This document shows positions 7,848 to 16,116 of a stretch of 26,297 nucleotides of DNA, piece after piece. The stretch is from NCBI GenBank assembly GCA_041484115.1, contig JBGPHA010000004.1, positions 1 to 26,297 of the forward strand, written 5' to 3'. Position 1 is the first letter of the stretch, and each line of letters begins with the position of its first letter. Below the pieces are notes generated by a model that worked only from the letters and a program-made list of their open reading frames with translations, did not search any database and was not told the origin of the DNA. Both the position numbers and the translations under genes were made by a program. The stretch comes from ASMP01 sp041484115 (lineage in GTDB: Archaea > Nanobdellota > Nanobdellia > Pacearchaeales > GW2011-AR1).

Positions 7848-7872
7848 TTTATTTAATTAATAAGTAAACAGA

Positions 7873-7885
7873 GTTTTATAAATAT
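7873..7885 (-). promoter_or_regulatory. TATA-box promoter of the TNAH-repeat protein
   Basis: The minus strand reads ATTTATAAAACTC, about 31 nt before ATG 7847. It is half of a divergent promoter region with the metalloprotease gene. Confidence 0.5.
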
Positions 7886-7976
7886 TATTCTTCTCTTGTT
7901 AACCTAATTCTCGATGCTTTTAATAAAATACAAAATTTTAAACATTTTGTTCTCTTAATAGTGACAACAAATAGGA

Positions 7977-7988
7977 AAATTTATAAAG
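7977..7988 (+). promoter_or_regulatory. TATA-box promoter of the metzincin-like gene
   Basis: AAATTTATAAAG is centred about 26 nt before ATG 8009, which favours a leaderless message starting at that ATG. A weaker ATTTTAAAC at about 7934-7942 would equally fit the upstream GTG at 7961. Confidence 0.45.
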
Positions 7989-8008
7989 TTTTGAGACTAT
8001 TGAAAGAT

Positions 8009-9601
8009 ATGGTTAAAAGCAGAAAATTTAGCGGATTAAAAAGAAACATTTATTCTATTTTAACAGCAGGAACTTTGGGCCTTGGTACAACTTATGGATG
8101 TAGCGATAAAAATCCGATAGAACCAAGCAATCCGCCACAAAATTATCTCTCTATTTCTCCGACTTCGGGAATATCTCCTTTACCAGTAAGAATTCTAGGA
8201 AGATGTACAGACCCTGATGGAGATTTAAGAGATTACAAAATTATGTCTGAGGGAGATGTTATAACCAGGACAAATCCTGTAGATACTTTAGTGACTCTAA
8301 CTCAAAATTCTTCATTTTCTTCATATTGTGATGACATGAAAGGAAACATATCTAATGCAGGACCGTTATATGTTTCTGTTTCCCAGCCACCACCACCTGT
8401 GAACAATACACCGCAAACAACATTAGATGTTAATCCTATGTCAGGTATAGCTCCTCTTGAAAGCAGAATTAAATACGCATGTACAGACCTTGATGGATTA
8501 CAGGATATAGAAAAATCTTATTTGATTGTTGGAAATGATACTTCAAAGACAAATTCAATAGATTCTACATTCATTTTTAATCAACCAATTCAAGTAAAAG
8601 GATATTGTGAAGACAAAAAAGGTGCAAGTTCTTCTGTTGGTCCTATCAATATCCAAGTATCACAGCCAGATTTTTTAGACATTTCAGGACAACTGCAGGA
8701 TTTGAGAAATCATCAGGGTTCTCAGGGAACAGGAGCTGTATACTCTTTCCCAGATTCTTCTCTTTTAGGAAAGTTTACAACTGATAATAATGGAAATTTT
8801 TCTTTCCATCTAGACTCATTATTACATAGAGATTCAGTTTACCTACAAGCAAGACAGAATGTCGGAACCCCAGACAGCAATTTTGTAAGAACAATAGTTT
8901 TACCTAATAGGGACACTACTGGTTTAATCGTTAGAGCTTACCCTTATAACTCTGTTTTATCTGATAATGAAATTTCAAGGAGCGAGATAAGAGCACATCT
9001 TCAGGAATTAAATTCTGGTTTTGAAAAATGGAATCTTGACAGTTTAAGAGGCGCAGAAATAATCGACGTTGACCCATTAAATAGAGGAAGCTTTACCCCA
9101 GAAGTACAAGATACTATAGAAAAAACATTCAAGGCAAATCTTTCTTGTTATACAGGAGGAAGATTGAACGATTTATATATTCAGAAAGATAACCCCTTAA
9201 CACCAGAAAAACATTATACTGTAGGCCAAAATGGTATTGTTTCAGAAAAAAATTGGATTTTTATTGCGAGAGACACAATTATGCCTTATGGGGGACTTGC
9301 AAATAGTTTTGATAATGGTGATGGTTTTGTTGAAAAAACATTTATAAGATTGAACCAGCCTGTTCCAGTATTAATTTCACACGAAGAAGGACATTCTTTT
9401 ATAGCTCCTTTTGGTGGCCATGCATACACACTTCCTTCACCAAAAACTATCATGAGAGCAGAGAATCCATATTTTTCTTCAGCTCCAGGCCCAGCAGATT
9501 GCGAGGCAGGAACAATAATTTATGAAGATACATTCAGGCCTAGAGAATCATATGACAGGACTCTTGGAATGAATTTTTTCAGTCAATATACAACTCCTTG
9601 A
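8009..9601 (+). CDS. Putative secreted metzincin-like metalloprotease, possible lipoprotein
   Basis: A 530-aa protein (546 aa if the GTG at 7961 is used). A basic N-terminus and hydrophobic segment end in TTYGC (Cys31), a lipobox-like site, followed by a Pro-rich linker. Two PKD/Ig-like domains follow (about 46-124 and 137-219, each with T-D-x-D-G near the start), then a carboxypeptidase-regulatory-like beta domain (about 222-310). The C-terminal domain carries HEEGHSFIAPFGGH (His458, Glu459, His462, His471) and a downstream IM (Met482) that could be the Met-turn of metzincins. The third His is three residues later than in the standard HExxHxxGxxH. I infer a zinc-dependent surface protease; the family assignment is tentative. 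It is transcribed away from the TNAH-repeat gene and shares the intergenic region with it. Confidence 0.75.
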   Translation: MVKSRKFSGLKRNIYSILTAGTLGLGTTYGCSDKNPIEPSNPPQNYLSISPTSGISPLPVRILGRCTDPDGDLRDYKIMSEGDVITRTNPVDTLVTLTQNSSFSSYCDDMKGNISNAGPLYVSVSQPPPPVNNTPQTTLDVNPMSGIAPLESRIKYACTDLDGLQDIEKSYLIVGNDTSKTNSIDSTFIFNQPIQVKGYCEDKKGASSSVGPINIQVSQPDFLDISGQLQDLRNHQGSQGTGAVYSFPDSSLLGKFTTDNNGNFSFHLDSLLHRDSVYLQARQNVGTPDSNFVRTIVLPNRDTTGLIVRAYPYNSVLSDNEISRSEIRAHLQELNSGFEKWNLDSLRGAEIIDVDPLNRGSFTPEVQDTIEKTFKANLSCYTGGRLNDLYIQKDNPLTPEKHYTVGQNGIVSEKNWIFIARDTIMPYGGLANSFDNGDGFVEKTFIRLNQPVPVLISHEEGHSFIAPFGGHAYTLPSPKTIMRAENPYFSSAPGPADCEAGTIIYEDTFRPRESYDRTLGMNFFSQYTTP

Positions 9602-9671
9602 GTTTTTTCTTTATCCCTTTACAACAGCCAAAGGCTTTAGTCTTGCAACACGCTTTGAAATAGTGACCCAT
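9579..9671 (-). CDS. Possible 30-aa Cys-pair microprotein
   Basis: ATG at 9671-9669, TGA at 9581-9579. It encodes a basic peptide with two Cys pairs (ACCKTKAFGCCKG) and a Lys-rich tail. The frame stays open upstream of the ATG with sensible residues (RSLRKFWRTL), so an earlier non-ATG start is possible. A weak GGAG lies about 7 nt before the ATG. The 3' end overlaps the end of the metalloprotease gene on the other strand. The CC-x6-CC spacing could bind a metal, but the ORF is short enough to be chance. Confidence 0.25.
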   Translation of the reverse strand: MGHYFKACCKTKAFGCCKGIKKKLKELYID

Positions 9672-9717
9672 TAAAGTTCTCCAAAACTTTCTTAAACTTC
9701 TCTTTATTTTTATAATA

Positions 9718-10908
9718 ATGCCGCAAAAAAAACAAATAACCAATTTTGCCTTGGATCCTGATGAGAAAACTCTGGAACAGTTCAGATCTTGCTACTCTGA
9801 ACCCTATGTTATTAAGGCATCGCTAATGCCTGATGCACATGTTGGATATGTTGCGCCTATCGGCGCTGTTTTAGCAACTAAAAATTATCTTGTTCCTGCA
9901 TGGGTAGGCTATGATATCGGCTGTGGTATGACTGCAGCCAAGCTTTCAAAAAGCATTATGAAAAGTCTGAAAGAAAAAGCTGAATTGATTTATGAGAATG
10001 TAAAAAGAAAGATTCCAATGGGCTTGGGAAATATACACAGTTCAGAGAGCACAATAACAGAAGAAACAAAAAAGCAATATATGGTTATTTTATCTGATTT
10101 CAAAAAAGGCATCTATGATAAAAAAGTCTTGCAATTTCTTGAATCAGGAAAAGCATTGAGGAGCCTTGGAACCTTGGGCCATGGAAATCATTTCATCTCC
10201 TTGAACTTGGACAGTTCTGGAACTCCTTGGATTGTTGTTCACTCTGGTTCTAGGACAGTTGGCCATTGGATTGCTACTTTGTATATGAAAAAATCTTCTG
10301 GAAAAGAAACAGGGTTTGAAGAAACTCATCCGCTTCTTTCAAGTTCCCAGAAAGGCAAAGAATACTTGAATTTGCTTAATTTCTGTCTGGAATTTGCTAA
10401 ACTTAATCGTTTGGAAATGGTAAGACAAATTGTAATTGCGGTTGAAAATGTTCTTGCAAAAAAAATCAGATTCACAATCTGGACCAATAAAAACCACAAT
10501 CATGCGCTGAAAGAATCCAACTTGTTCATTCATAGAAAAGGAGCAACCCCTGCAAAAAAAGGGGAGCGCGGCATTATACCTGCAAACATGAGAGATGGAT
10601 CATTTCTTGTGATTGGGAAAGGGAACAAGGAATTCATATCTTCTTCATCACACGGGGCTGGCAGGGCGCTAAGTCGAACACAAGCCAAGGAAAAATTAAA
10701 CGTTGACTCATTCAAAAAACAAATGGAAAAAGCAGGAGTCATAGGAAATTTTACTTTTGATTCTTTGGACGAAGCGCCAGAAGCCTACAAAAATATCTAT
10801 AAAGTTTTAGACATGCAAAAAGATTCAATAAGAGTTGTTAACCATCTAAAGCCCTTTGTGAACTGGCAGGGAGAAGGAAGATACAGAAGGCAGAAAGAAT
10901 TTTATTAA
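9718..10908 (+). CDS. rtcB: RtcB-family RNA ligase, short form
   Basis: A 396-aa homologue of the tRNA-splicing and RNA-repair ligase that joins 2',3'-cyclic phosphate or 3'-phosphate and 5'-hydroxyl ends using GTP and Mn2+. Visible motifs: DAHVGYVAPIGAVLAT (39-54), YDIGCGM with Asp66 and Cys69, LGTLGHGNHF with His158, VVHSGSRTVGH with His175, NHNHA (259-263), and SHGAGRALSR with the guanylylated His312 and Arg316. All core metal and catalytic residues seem present. It is about 85 residues shorter than canonical archaeal RtcB (about 480 aa), closer to the RtcB-like side groups seen in bacteria. Spacing from CTTAAAC near 9691-9697 suggests a leaderless start. Its stop overlaps the convergent beta-helix gene by 4 bp. 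Confidence 0.92.
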   Translation: MPQKKQITNFALDPDEKTLEQFRSCYSEPYVIKASLMPDAHVGYVAPIGAVLATKNYLVPAWVGYDIGCGMTAAKLSKSIMKSLKEKAELIYENVKRKIPMGLGNIHSSESTITEETKKQYMVILSDFKKGIYDKKVLQFLESGKALRSLGTLGHGNHFISLNLDSSGTPWIVVHSGSRTVGHWIATLYMKKSSGKETGFEETHPLLSSSQKGKEYLNLLNFCLEFAKLNRLEMVRQIVIAVENVLAKKIRFTIWTNKNHNHALKESNLFIHRKGATPAKKGERGIIPANMRDGSFLVIGKGNKEFISSSSHGAGRALSRTQAKEKLNVDSFKKQMEKAGVIGNFTFDSLDEAPEAYKNIYKVLDMQKDSIRVVNHLKPFVNWQGEGRYRRQKEFY

Positions 10909-12734
10909 TTACAAACTAATGGACTTGTACCTTGACCTAAACTTGGCGGACCGCATTTGTTGTTACCCCCATCGATAATAGCACTTCTAGGTGTAATATA
11001 TGGGCCTGGGCCAGTTCCAAAATCATTATTCGTAAAGGTTGCATTGCTTGTTACAAATTTGTCAGGGGTGACTTCTCCCCAATCATTCCTGTCCATTACT
11101 ATATCAGTGGCATATCCTCTCACGTTATTATGATTAGTAAAATTATTATCTGTGAAAATATTATCTGTAAAATAAACGAAACTTTCTCCAGTTTTAAGTG
11201 CGTATCTTCTGTTAAAAGTGAATAATGTTCCAGAGTTATCGATTTTATTCTTTGAAAAAGTGTTATTTTTCAAACTGTTCCAGTACCAGCCACCAATACC
11301 ACAAAATGCGGAATTTTTTATTGTGTTATTGCTGATAATGGAGTTTTGAATGAGGCCCAAGTTTTCGATCCCACAGTCCCATAAATTCTGTATAGTGTTT
11401 CCAGTAATAATATCACCATTTTCAGTATCAATAACAATTCCATCATCAAAACCTTTATGCGCTGTCGAAGGAGTTCCTGTGCCGCGGCCATCCATAAAGT
11501 TGTTCCTGATGCTGTTCCCAAAACCGTCGCTAGAGAGGATTAGTCCAGCTCCACTATAATTCCAATCAAGAGAATTGTTTTCGATTCTACTGTTATTCGA
11601 AAGGGCCTGTTGATATGCGGATTCATTAAAAACATTGTTTAGAATATCCACATTGGAAAGCCACCCGGCATTTACCAAACCCTTACCGGAAAAAGTGTTG
11701 TTTGAAATAACACCATGCGAACTGTTTAAAATACGGAGTGATTGAGGAATTTCTCCGATAGGAATACTCGTAACCGGCAAAAGGCAATTCTTCAATGAGA
11801 AATTATTTGTATTGTTTATCATTATTATAGTCTTCCCTGTTACAAGGCCGGGAACTGTTAAATTTTTGTTTTGACAATCGATGTAAACACCTGATACATC
11901 ATGAATATTAAGACAGGCATTCGGAGCTGTTCCTGTCAAATTATTTGATATAATGTAATTTCCTGGTGATGTTATTTCTCCACAACTCGATAAATAAGTG
12001 TAATTTACTACTTCAACTTGACAAGAACTTGAACAACCATCTCCAGAAATAGTATTTCCGTCATCACAAGTTTCTCCAGATTCGGTAACTCCATTTCCAC
12101 AAACAACTCCACCACCACCGCCGCCTCCGCCCCCACCACCTCCACCACCACCGCCGCCTCCACTGGTGCAATCACGAGGGCAACTTGATGCGGTTTCTCC
12201 AGATTCACACTTTCCATTTCCACAAACAATTTTACCACCTTTAGATCCATTATTTTGAATTCCATTAAAATAAGTTCCCCCCCCAACATTCTGCCAGCAA
12301 AACACCTTTATTGTTCTAGGATTATAGGTCTGAAGGTCAGAGCTGATTATTGCAGAATCTGCATAAACTGTTGTGCTAGGATTTTGTTCAAGCAGACAGG
12401 AATCATTAGTGGCGCAGATTTTCCCAACACATTCCAGACTGCTGGGAGTTTCATTTATTATCTTTTCTAGAGTTAGCGGAGCAGATGTATTGAATTTTTC
12501 CCAATCTACAGAAAGACTTGAATCTGGGATATTTATTATCTCTGCTCTGATATTATTATCGAGTTGAATCCCTCCAATCATAGATGTAACTGAGCCTTGT
12601 ATTCTTGAAGAAACATCTTCGCTCCTAATCTGCTCCTGCCGTACAACTATGAGAACAACCCCTGCAATAATAAGTACTGCAACGAAAGCTTCAACTATCC
12701 TTATCCAACCTCTATTATTTTTTCCTTCGAACAT
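10905..12734 (-). CDS. Pilin-like beta-helix surface protein A with poly-Gly linker
   Basis: A 609-aa protein. The N-terminus is pilin-like: NNRG followed by WIRIVEAFVAVLIIAGVVL (residues 10-28), with Glu at +6 after the Gly. A conserved stalk runs to about 150. Then come two Cys modules: CGNGKCESGE...CPRDC (171-189), 18 consecutive glycines (192-209), and a DUF4215-like CGNGVTESGETCDDGN module (212-241). Residues about 245-600 form a right-handed parallel beta-helix of Asn-rich turns (NNTF, NNVF, NNFM, GNTIQN), of the NosD/PbH1 type used for polysaccharide binding or cleavage. No catalytic residue can be assigned. It is a tandem duplicate of the next gene upstream. It lies at the end of the pilus gene run, and a TATAAAAA element near 12768-12776 could drive it separately. 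Confidence 0.85.
   Translation of the reverse strand: MFEGKNNRGWIRIVEAFVAVLIIAGVVLIVVRQEQIRSEDVSSRIQGSVTSMIGGIQLDNNIRAEIINIPDSSLSVDWEKFNTSAPLTLEKIINETPSSLECVGKICATNDSCLLEQNPSTTVYADSAIISSDLQTYNPRTIKVFCWQNVGGGTYFNGIQNNGSKGGKIVCGNGKCESGETASSCPRDCTSGGGGGGGGGGGGGGGGGGVVCGNGVTESGETCDDGNTISGDGCSSSCQVEVVNYTYLSSCGEITSPGNYIISNNLTGTAPNACLNIHDVSGVYIDCQNKNLTVPGLVTGKTIIMINNTNNFSLKNCLLPVTSIPIGEIPQSLRILNSSHGVISNNTFSGKGLVNAGWLSNVDILNNVFNESAYQQALSNNSRIENNSLDWNYSGAGLILSSDGFGNSIRNNFMDGRGTGTPSTAHKGFDDGIVIDTENGDIITGNTIQNLWDCGIENLGLIQNSIISNNTIKNSAFCGIGGWYWNSLKNNTFSKNKIDNSGTLFTFNRRYALKTGESFVYFTDNIFTDNNFTNHNNVRGYATDIVMDRNDWGEVTPDKFVTSNATFTNNDFGTGPGPYITPRSAIIDGGNNKCGPPSLGQGTSPLVCN
12012..12046. repeat. Cys-module DNA repeat, copy 1
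   Basis: 35 bp encoding the GCSSSCQVE part of the DUF4215-like module in beta-helix protein A. It is identical to 13955-13989 and 22547-22581. Confidence 0.9.
12108..12161 (-). repeat. Poly-glycine tract (18 GGN codons) in beta-helix protein A
   Basis: 18 glycine codons in a row. The first seven codons (GGA GGC GGC GGT GGT GGT GGA) are repeated exactly as the last seven, separated by GGT GGT GGG GGC. This pattern points to growth by slippage or unequal exchange. It separates two Cys-rich modules and is absent from the paralogue. Confidence 0.9.
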
Positions 12735-12787
12735 TTTTAATTTCCTGAATTCTGTGGCTACATCTGTTTTTATATCTAGGGTAAGGA

Positions 12788-14524
12788 TTAATTACAAACT
12801 AATGGGCTTGTAGTCTGACCTAAACTTGGCGGACCGCATTTGTTGCTACCCCCATCAATAATAGCACTTCTCGGTGTGATATATGGGCCTGGGCCAGTTC
12901 CGAAATCATTATTCGTAAAGGTTGCATTGCTTGCTATAAATGCACTGCTATTAACTTCTCCCCAATCATTCCTGTCCATTACTATGTCTGTGGCATATCC
13001 CCTATAGTTATTATGGTTAGTAAAACTATTATCTGTGAAAATATTATCTGTAAAATAAACGAAACTTTCTCCAGGTTTAAGTGCATATCTTCGGAAAAAA
13101 GTGAACAGTGTTCCGGAGTTATTAACTTTATTCTGTGAAAAAGTGTTATTCTTCATGCTATTCCAATACCAGCCACCAATACCACAGAATAAGGCGTTTT
13201 TTATCGTGTTATTGCTCATAACAGTATTTTGAGTAAGACCTAAAGTAATGATCCCGCAATCAAAGAAATTCTGCATAGTGTTCCCAGTAATAGTAGAATT
13301 ACTTTGACCATCAATTACAATTCCTGTACTAAAACCTGTATGAGCCATCTGAGAATTCCCTACTTGGTGACCATCCATAAAGTTATTCCTGATGATAGTT
13401 CCAGAACCATCGTTCGAAATGATAAATCCAACTCCAGTATAATTCCAATCAAACCAGTTGTTTTCGATTCTACTGTTATTCGAAAGGAATTGTTGATATG
13501 CGGATTCATTAAAAACATTGTTCAGAATCTGCACATCGGAAAGCCACCCGGCATTTACCAAACTCTTTCCGGAAAAAGTATTAGCAGAAATAACACCTTG
13601 AGAGCTACTTAAGATATGGAGTGATTCAGGAATTTCTCCGACAGGAACGCTCGTAACTGGCAAAAGACAATTTTTCAAGGAGAAATTATTTGTATTGTTT
13701 ATTTCTACTATAGTTTGCCCTGTTCGAAGACCAGGAACTGTTAAACTATGGCTTTGACAATCAACTTGAACGTTTGAAGTATCGTGAATGCTGAGACATG
13801 GATTTGGAGCAGTTCCTGTCAAATCATTTGATATGACATAATTGCCGGGAGATGTTATTTCTGTACAGCTCGATAAATAAGTAATTCCACTTCCTCCTGG
13901 AGGTATCACTACTTGAGAGCATGTGCTTGGTTGTCCTTGACAAGTCCATCCACTTTCAACTTGACAAGAACTTGAACAACCATCTCCAGGAACAATACTC
14001 CCATCATCACAAGTTTCTCCAGCTTCGACAATTCCATTTCCACAAGCAGCAAGAGTATTACTACCTACATTCTCATTAGTTTGCCAGCAAAACACTTTTA
14101 ATGTTCTAGGATTATAGGTCTGAATATCAGAGCTGATTATTGCAGAATCTGCATAAATTGTTGTGCTAGGATTTTGTTCAAGAAGGCAGGAATCATTCGT
14201 GGCGCAGATTTGTCCAATACAATTCAGAGAGCTAGGAGTTTCACTTATTATCTTTTCCATAGTTAGAGGAGCAGATGCATTGAATTGATTCCAATTTACA
14301 GAAAGCGCTGAATTTGGAATCTTTACTATCTCTGATCTAATATTATTATCAAGCTGAAGATCCCTAACTATAGATGTAACTGAGCTATGTATTCTTACAG
14401 AAACATCCCCTCTTTTATTCTGATCCTGCTGTACAACTATGAGAACAACTACCGCGATAACGAGTATTGCAAAAAAAGCCTCAACTATCCTTATCCAACC
14501 TCTCTTATTTGTTCCTTTGAACAT
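12788..14524 (-). CDS. Pilin-like beta-helix surface protein B
   Basis: A 578-aa paralogue of protein A, very similar throughout. It has the same pilin-like N-terminus (NKRG then WIRIVEAFFAILVIAVVVL), the same stalk (CLLEQNPSTT, TYNPRTLKVFCWQ), one DUF4215-like module (161-203, with an added GWTCQGQPSTC extension), no poly-Gly, then the beta-helix and an almost identical end (GTGPGPYITPRSA, CGPPSLGQ). The start lies 7 nt after the stop of the preceding pilus gene, so it is in the operon. The paralogues differ mainly at the junction between stalk and helix, where Cys modules have been gained or exchanged. It is probably a cell-surface or pilus-borne carbohydrate-binding protein. Confidence 0.85.
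   Translation of the reverse strand: MFKGTNKRGWIRIVEAFFAILVIAVVVLIVVQQDQNKRGDVSVRIHSSVTSIVRDLQLDNNIRSEIVKIPNSALSVNWNQFNASAPLTMEKIISETPSSLNCIGQICATNDSCLLEQNPSTTIYADSAIISSDIQTYNPRTLKVFCWQTNENVGSNTLAACGNGIVEAGETCDDGSIVPGDGCSSSCQVESGWTCQGQPSTCSQVVIPPGGSGITYLSSCTEITSPGNYVISNDLTGTAPNPCLSIHDTSNVQVDCQSHSLTVPGLRTGQTIVEINNTNNFSLKNCLLPVTSVPVGEIPESLHILSSSQGVISANTFSGKSLVNAGWLSDVQILNNVFNESAYQQFLSNNSRIENNWFDWNYTGVGFIISNDGSGTIIRNNFMDGHQVGNSQMAHTGFSTGIVIDGQSNSTITGNTMQNFFDCGIITLGLTQNTVMSNNTIKNALFCGIGGWYWNSMKNNTFSQNKVNNSGTLFTFFRRYALKPGESFVYFTDNIFTDNSFTNHNNYRGYATDIVMDRNDWGEVNSSAFIASNATFTNNDFGTGPGPYITPRSAIIDGGSNKCGPPSLGQTTSPLVCN
13955..13989. repeat. Cys-module DNA repeat, copy 2
   Basis: The same 35 bp in beta-helix protein B. 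The similarity continues on both sides through the rest of the module, and through the CQGQPSTC extension shared with the Cys-rich pilin. Confidence 0.9.
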
Positions 14525-14531
14525 TTTTAAT

Positions 14532-15248
14532 CTACCAAACTATGGTGTCTATGGAACCTGACTCCATGACCCCATCTGTTTTTATGTATTGTATAGAAAT
14601 TCTGTCTATATAAATATTTATTGTCAGATTTTTTTGAGGAGTTTTTATTTCTGTTCCATTATTATAAATAAACCTAAAGCCAAATTCATCCCCTGGATTG
14701 ATATTCATATTTTTCTTTAGGTTTTCATAATCCAGTGTATAATTATTAAAAAGCTTGATTATTTTTGATTCAAAAACATCGTTGCTATCCTTGATAAGTC
14801 CGATATTGTACCCTTGGCTTCCCTGATTCAATAACTGGCAAGAACCAAGCGAATTATTTTTTTGACTAAATTCTGCTGAACTGTAAACCCTGAAAAAAGT
14901 GTTCCCATTTCTTTCTACCTGTAAATTCTGTCCTGATATTCCTGCATTGAGAACATTCCCTGAGTCATTTATCACAATAAAATTATTTCCAATCCCAGTT
15001 GTATTTAAAAAATTGTTTAATTCAACGCAATTTGCGCTAAGATTATTCACAGCAAAAGAAGCGCTCGTAAGTTTTTCTGAAATTCTATTTGTTATTTCCC
15101 CTTCCACATTTTTCAGGGTATTTGTCTTTTCCTGTCCGAAATTTACTCTTGAATTTAAAATGACATACATGAAAACTACAAAAGTTATGAATACCACAAA
15201 AGATATGACAAATCCTACATGAGACCCATTTTTGTTATTAATTCGCAT
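14532..15248 (-). CDS. Pilin-like membrane-anchored pilus-locus protein
   Basis: A 238-aa protein with a short basic N-terminus (MRINNKNG), a long hydrophobic segment (VGFVISFVVFITFVVFMYVIL) and a polar extracellular domain of beta character ending GSIDTIVW. The Gly before the hydrophobic segment resembles a class III prepilin site, but the usual Glu is missing, so it may be a plain membrane anchor. I chose ATG 15248, 1 nt after the stop of the platform gene with a GGTGG upstream; a GTG at 15257 would overlap that gene. It is 7 nt from the next gene in the operon. It is probably a minor pilin or assembly component. Confidence 0.75.
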   Translation of the reverse strand: MRINNKNGSHVGFVISFVVFITFVVFMYVILNSRVNFGQEKTNTLKNVEGEITNRISEKLTSASFAVNNLSANCVELNNFLNTTGIGNNFIVINDSGNVLNAGISGQNLQVERNGNTFFRVYSSAEFSQKNNSLGSCQLLNQGSQGYNIGLIKDSNDVFESKIIKLFNNYTLDYENLKKNMNINPGDEFGFRFIYNNGTEIKTPQKNLTINIYIDRISIQYIKTDGVMESGSIDTIVW

Positions 15249-15249
15249 T

Positions 15250-16107
15250 TTATCCACCGAAGAGTATATTTGCTCCTGCTGAAGTTAAAAATGCAAGAAG
15301 CATCAGGATAAAAGAGTGTTTCATTCCTGGTTTGATGTTTCCTTCAGAGAGCTTTCCTATGACTAATCCAGAAAAAAGACCCTGGATCAAAAGAAGATAC
15401 AGGAAAGAATTTGCTAATTCTTGTTTATCTATAGGAGCTCCTCCGCTACCACCTAGCCCAGGTATCCCGCTGATTCCCGCCAAACCACTACCTCCAGGAT
15501 TTATCCCAGATATCGCTGGAAGGATCTGGAACTGCAGAACAAGGATGATTATTATGAAAACGATGAATATGATATAACCCTGAACTACCAGAGTTGAAAT
15601 CGAGGCTTTTCTTTCTTTTTTTAGTTTATCAGAAGTGCTAACAGCTTCTGTTACAGATTCTAAAATTCCCCCTATCTCTCCACCGCTTCTTTCTGCCTGT
15701 CCTATGAGGGTTATTGCCCTTGAAATTGTGCTGTTTTTTACGTCTTTAGAAAATGTTTGCAATGCAGAGCTTAATGGAACTCCTAAAGAAATCTGATTTG
15801 CTAGCTTTCTTATGTTCTCACTTAAAACACCATAAGGTTTGTTTCTTACATTGACTATGCTTTTGCTTATAGGAGTCCCTGTTTTTACGCTTTCTACCAA
15901 ATTCCTTGAAAACTCCAGGAACATTTCTTCTTTTTCACTAGCAATATTTGCTTCTCTGACTACTGCAAAAATAAAGGGAGCAGCCAGAGACAAAACTCCT
16001 ACACCTGCAAAGAAAAAGAAAAATCTTGTGCCCCTAAAAAATAGAGAAATGATTATCATTACCATCCCTGCCACAATTCCTATCCAATGACCTGTTTTTA
16101 ATTCCAT
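15250..16107 (-). CDS. T2SF-domain pilus platform protein (TadC/GspF-like)
   Basis: A 285-aa polytopic membrane protein with a T2SF core (about 60-170; EEMFLEFSRNLVESVKTG, GQAERSGGEIGGILESV) between hydrophobic helices at about 8-50 and after 170. In archaeal pilus and archaellum systems such proteins form the inner-membrane platform that the ATPase drives. The loop before the last helices is unusually Gly-rich (about 200-222). It is encoded 9 nt after the second platform protein, and the two would form a TadB/TadC pair. The start is ATG 16107. Confidence 0.88.
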   Translation of the reverse strand: MELKTGHWIGIVAGMVMIIISLFFRGTRFFFFFAGVGVLSLAAPFIFAVVREANIASEKEEMFLEFSRNLVESVKTGTPISKSIVNVRNKPYGVLSENIRKLANQISLGVPLSSALQTFSKDVKNSTISRAITLIGQAERSGGEIGGILESVTEAVSTSDKLKKERKASISTLVVQGYIIFIVFIIIILVLQFQILPAISGINPGGSGLAGISGIPGLGGSGGAPIDKQELANSFLYLLLIQGLFSGLVIGKLSEGNIKPGMKHSFILMLLAFLTSAGANILFGG

Positions 16108-16116
16108 TTTTTTTGT

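Larger units (their letters stand above)
10905..14524 (-). repeat. Tandem duplication of the beta-helix gene
   Basis: Two direct copies, 10905-12734 and 12788-14524, have long stretches of near-identical DNA at the 3' ends (from 10905 and from 12788) and in the stalk region. The middle Cys-module segment differs in length and content. This indicates a fairly recent duplication, possibly with later gene conversion. Confidence 0.85.

Noticed and set aside
12108..12161. Short regular repeats read as a possible CRISPR array
   Set aside because: They are GGN codons in frame within a gene; there are no spacers, and no repeat-spacer pattern occurs anywhere in the window.
14899..15222. A 107-aa + strand frame opposite the 238-aa pilus protein
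   Set aside because: It lies wholly antisense to a well-supported gene, has no visible promoter or ribosome site, and its hydrophobic content mirrors the opposite frame.
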